Source: Massilia aquatica (GTDB taxonomy: Bacteria; Pseudomonadota; Gammaproteobacteria; Burkholderiales; Burkholderiaceae_D). Taken from it: a stretch of DNA of 64,000 nucleotides. The notes under the pieces are model-generated. The model worked only from the letters and a program-made list of their open reading frames with translations. It made no database searches and was not told the DNA's origin. Below are positions 63,050 to 64,000 of this stretch, piece by piece; the stretch's first letter is position 1; each line of letters begins with the position of its first letter. The stretch lies in NCBI RefSeq assembly GCF_011682045.1, contig NZ_VVIW01000003.1, positions 186,001-250,000 of the forward strand, given 5' to 3'. The position numbers and the translations under genes are program-made.

Positions 63050-64000
63050 ATGAACTCCGTCATCCAGACCGCCACCCGCATCATCATCAAAGTCGGCTCC
63101 TCGCTCGTCACCAACGACGGACGCGGGCTCGATCACGCCGCCATCGCGCGCTGGGCCGCGCAAATCGCCGCCCTGCGCGCCCTCGGCAAGGAAGTCGTCA
63201 TGGTCAGCTCCGGCGCCATCGCCGAAGGCATGCTGCGCCTCGGCTTCGAGAAGCGCCCGACCGACATCCACGAACTGCAGGCCTGCGCCGCCGTCGGCCA
63301 GATGGGTCTGGCGCAGATCTATGAAACCAGCTTTCGCGCGCACGGCCTGGGCACGGCCCAGGTGCTGCTGACCCACGCCGACCTGGCCGACCGCGAACGC
63401 TACCTGAACGCGCGTTCCACCCTCACCACCTTGCTGCGCCTGGGCGTGGTCCCGATCATCAACGAGAACGATACCGTCGTCACCGACGAGATCAAGTTCG
63501 GCGACAACGACACCCTCGGCGCGCTGGTGGCCAACCTGATCGAAGCCGACGCCCTGGTCATCCTCACCGACCAGCATGGCCTGTACAGCGCCGACCCGCG
63601 CAAGGACCCGGCAGCGGTGCTGATCGCCCATGGCGAAGCGGGCGACCCGGCCCTCGAAGCGATGGCCGGCGGCGCTGGCAGCAGCATCGGTCGCGGCGGC
63701 ATGCTGACCAAGATCCTGGCCGCCAGGCGCGCCGCCGGTTCGGGCGCGCACACCATCATCGCCTGGGGCCGCGACAGCGACGTGCTCACGCGCCTGGCCG
63801 CCGGCGAAGCGATTGGCACCGAGCTGCGTGCCCCGACCGGGCGCCTGACAGCCCGCAAACAGTGGATGGCCGACCATCTGCACACCGCCGGCAAGGTGGT
63901 GCTCGACGCCGGCGCGGTGCAAAAGCTGACCAGGGAAGGCAAGTCGCTGCTGCCAATCGGCGTGATCGAAGTGCGCGGCGAGTTCGGACGCGGCGCCGTC
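63050..64000 (+). CDS. proB: Glutamate 5-kinase ProB (3' end beyond window)
   Basis: 317 codons are visible before the window ends. The amino-acid kinase domain has [48 protein letters not shown] with [12 protein letters not shown], and [18 protein letters not shown] domain begins near residue 275 ([13 protein letters not shown]). ProB phosphorylates glutamate in the first step of proline synthesis. Start ATG at 63050; no obvious ribosome site, so it may depend on coupling to the gene before. Confidence 0.95.
   Translation, partial: MNSVIQTATRIIIKVGSSLVTNDGRGLDHAAIARWAAQIAALRALGKEVVMVSSGAIAEGMLRLGFEKRPTDIHELQACAAVGQMGLAQIYETSFRAHGLGTAQVLLTHADLADRERYLNARSTLTTLLRLGVVPIINENDTVVTDEIKFGDNDTLGALVANLIEADALVILTDQHGLYSADPRKDPAAVLIAHGEAGDPALEAMAGGAGSSIGRGGMLTKILAARRAAGSGAHTIIAWGRDSDVLTRLAAGEAIGTELRAPTGRLTARKQWMADHLHTAGKVVLDAGAVQKLTREGKSLLPIGVIEVRGEFGRGAV

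Overview
The window looks like the chromosome of a GC-rich betaproteobacterium, most likely Oxalobacteraceae (Massilia/Duganella-like). This is inferred from the very high GC codon use, the ispB / rplU-rpmA-obgE-proB block at the right end, and the family make-up of the rest. No 16S gene is present, so the genus is a guess.

1-16.4 kb is metabolic. A collinear operon for reductive pyrimidine (uracil/thymine) breakdown runs preT-preA-NCS1 transporter-dihydropyrimidinase-carbamoyl amidohydrolase. It is followed by a zinc alcohol dehydrogenase. Next comes a purine/urate block: a fused OHCU decarboxylase-allantoate amidohydrolase, a LysR regulator, and the divergent membrane urate hydroxylase puuD translationally coupled to an M20 hydrolase. 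An S9 (DPP-IV-like) exported peptidase closes the block. A palindromic intergenic repeat recurs three times in this part.

16.7-24.3 kb holds a giant RTX/DUF4214 adhesin-like protein with four ~680 bp internal repeats, a BigR-like sulfur-sensing operon with two YeeE/YedE half-transporters, two small genes and a decayed coding fragment.

24.3-37.6 kb is a conflict/secretion region. An ankyrin protein, an EagR-type chaperone and a PAAR-Rhs polymorphic toxin with a GIY-YIG nuclease tip are followed by five tandem Imm26-like immunity paralogues. After them come a membrane protein with a doubled DnaJ-type cysteine-rich domain and a cluster of small unknown genes. 37.6-45.7 kb holds a DUF445 membrane protein, a putative PD-(D/E)XK nuclease, a complete IS5-family element (inverted repeats and a 4-bp target duplication), and an AT-rich patch. 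The patch contains a decayed gene, an intact HTH + GIY-YIG protein and a broken J-domain fragment. A periplasmic binding protein and a 0.9 kb gene-poor stretch follow.

45.7-54.9 kb is the most interesting unit: a compact six-gene operon around a 1241-residue bacterial tubulin-like GTPase with a C-terminal GYF_2 domain. Its partners are a vWA-like membrane protein, a small membrane protein, a membrane zinc-ribbon protein, a glycine-zipper lipoprotein and a possible beta-propeller protein. It looks like an envelope-associated GTPase machine of unknown function.

54.9-59.5 kb is a decayed island bounded by two tRNA-Pro(CGG) copies in the same orientation. The left copy carries four transitions that damage its stems, the right one is intact, and a lysozyme remnant lies just outside the left copy. 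59.5-64 kb is conserved core: ispB, divergent rplU-rpmA from a near-consensus promoter, a terminator, obgE, a small membrane protein and the start of proB, which runs off the window.
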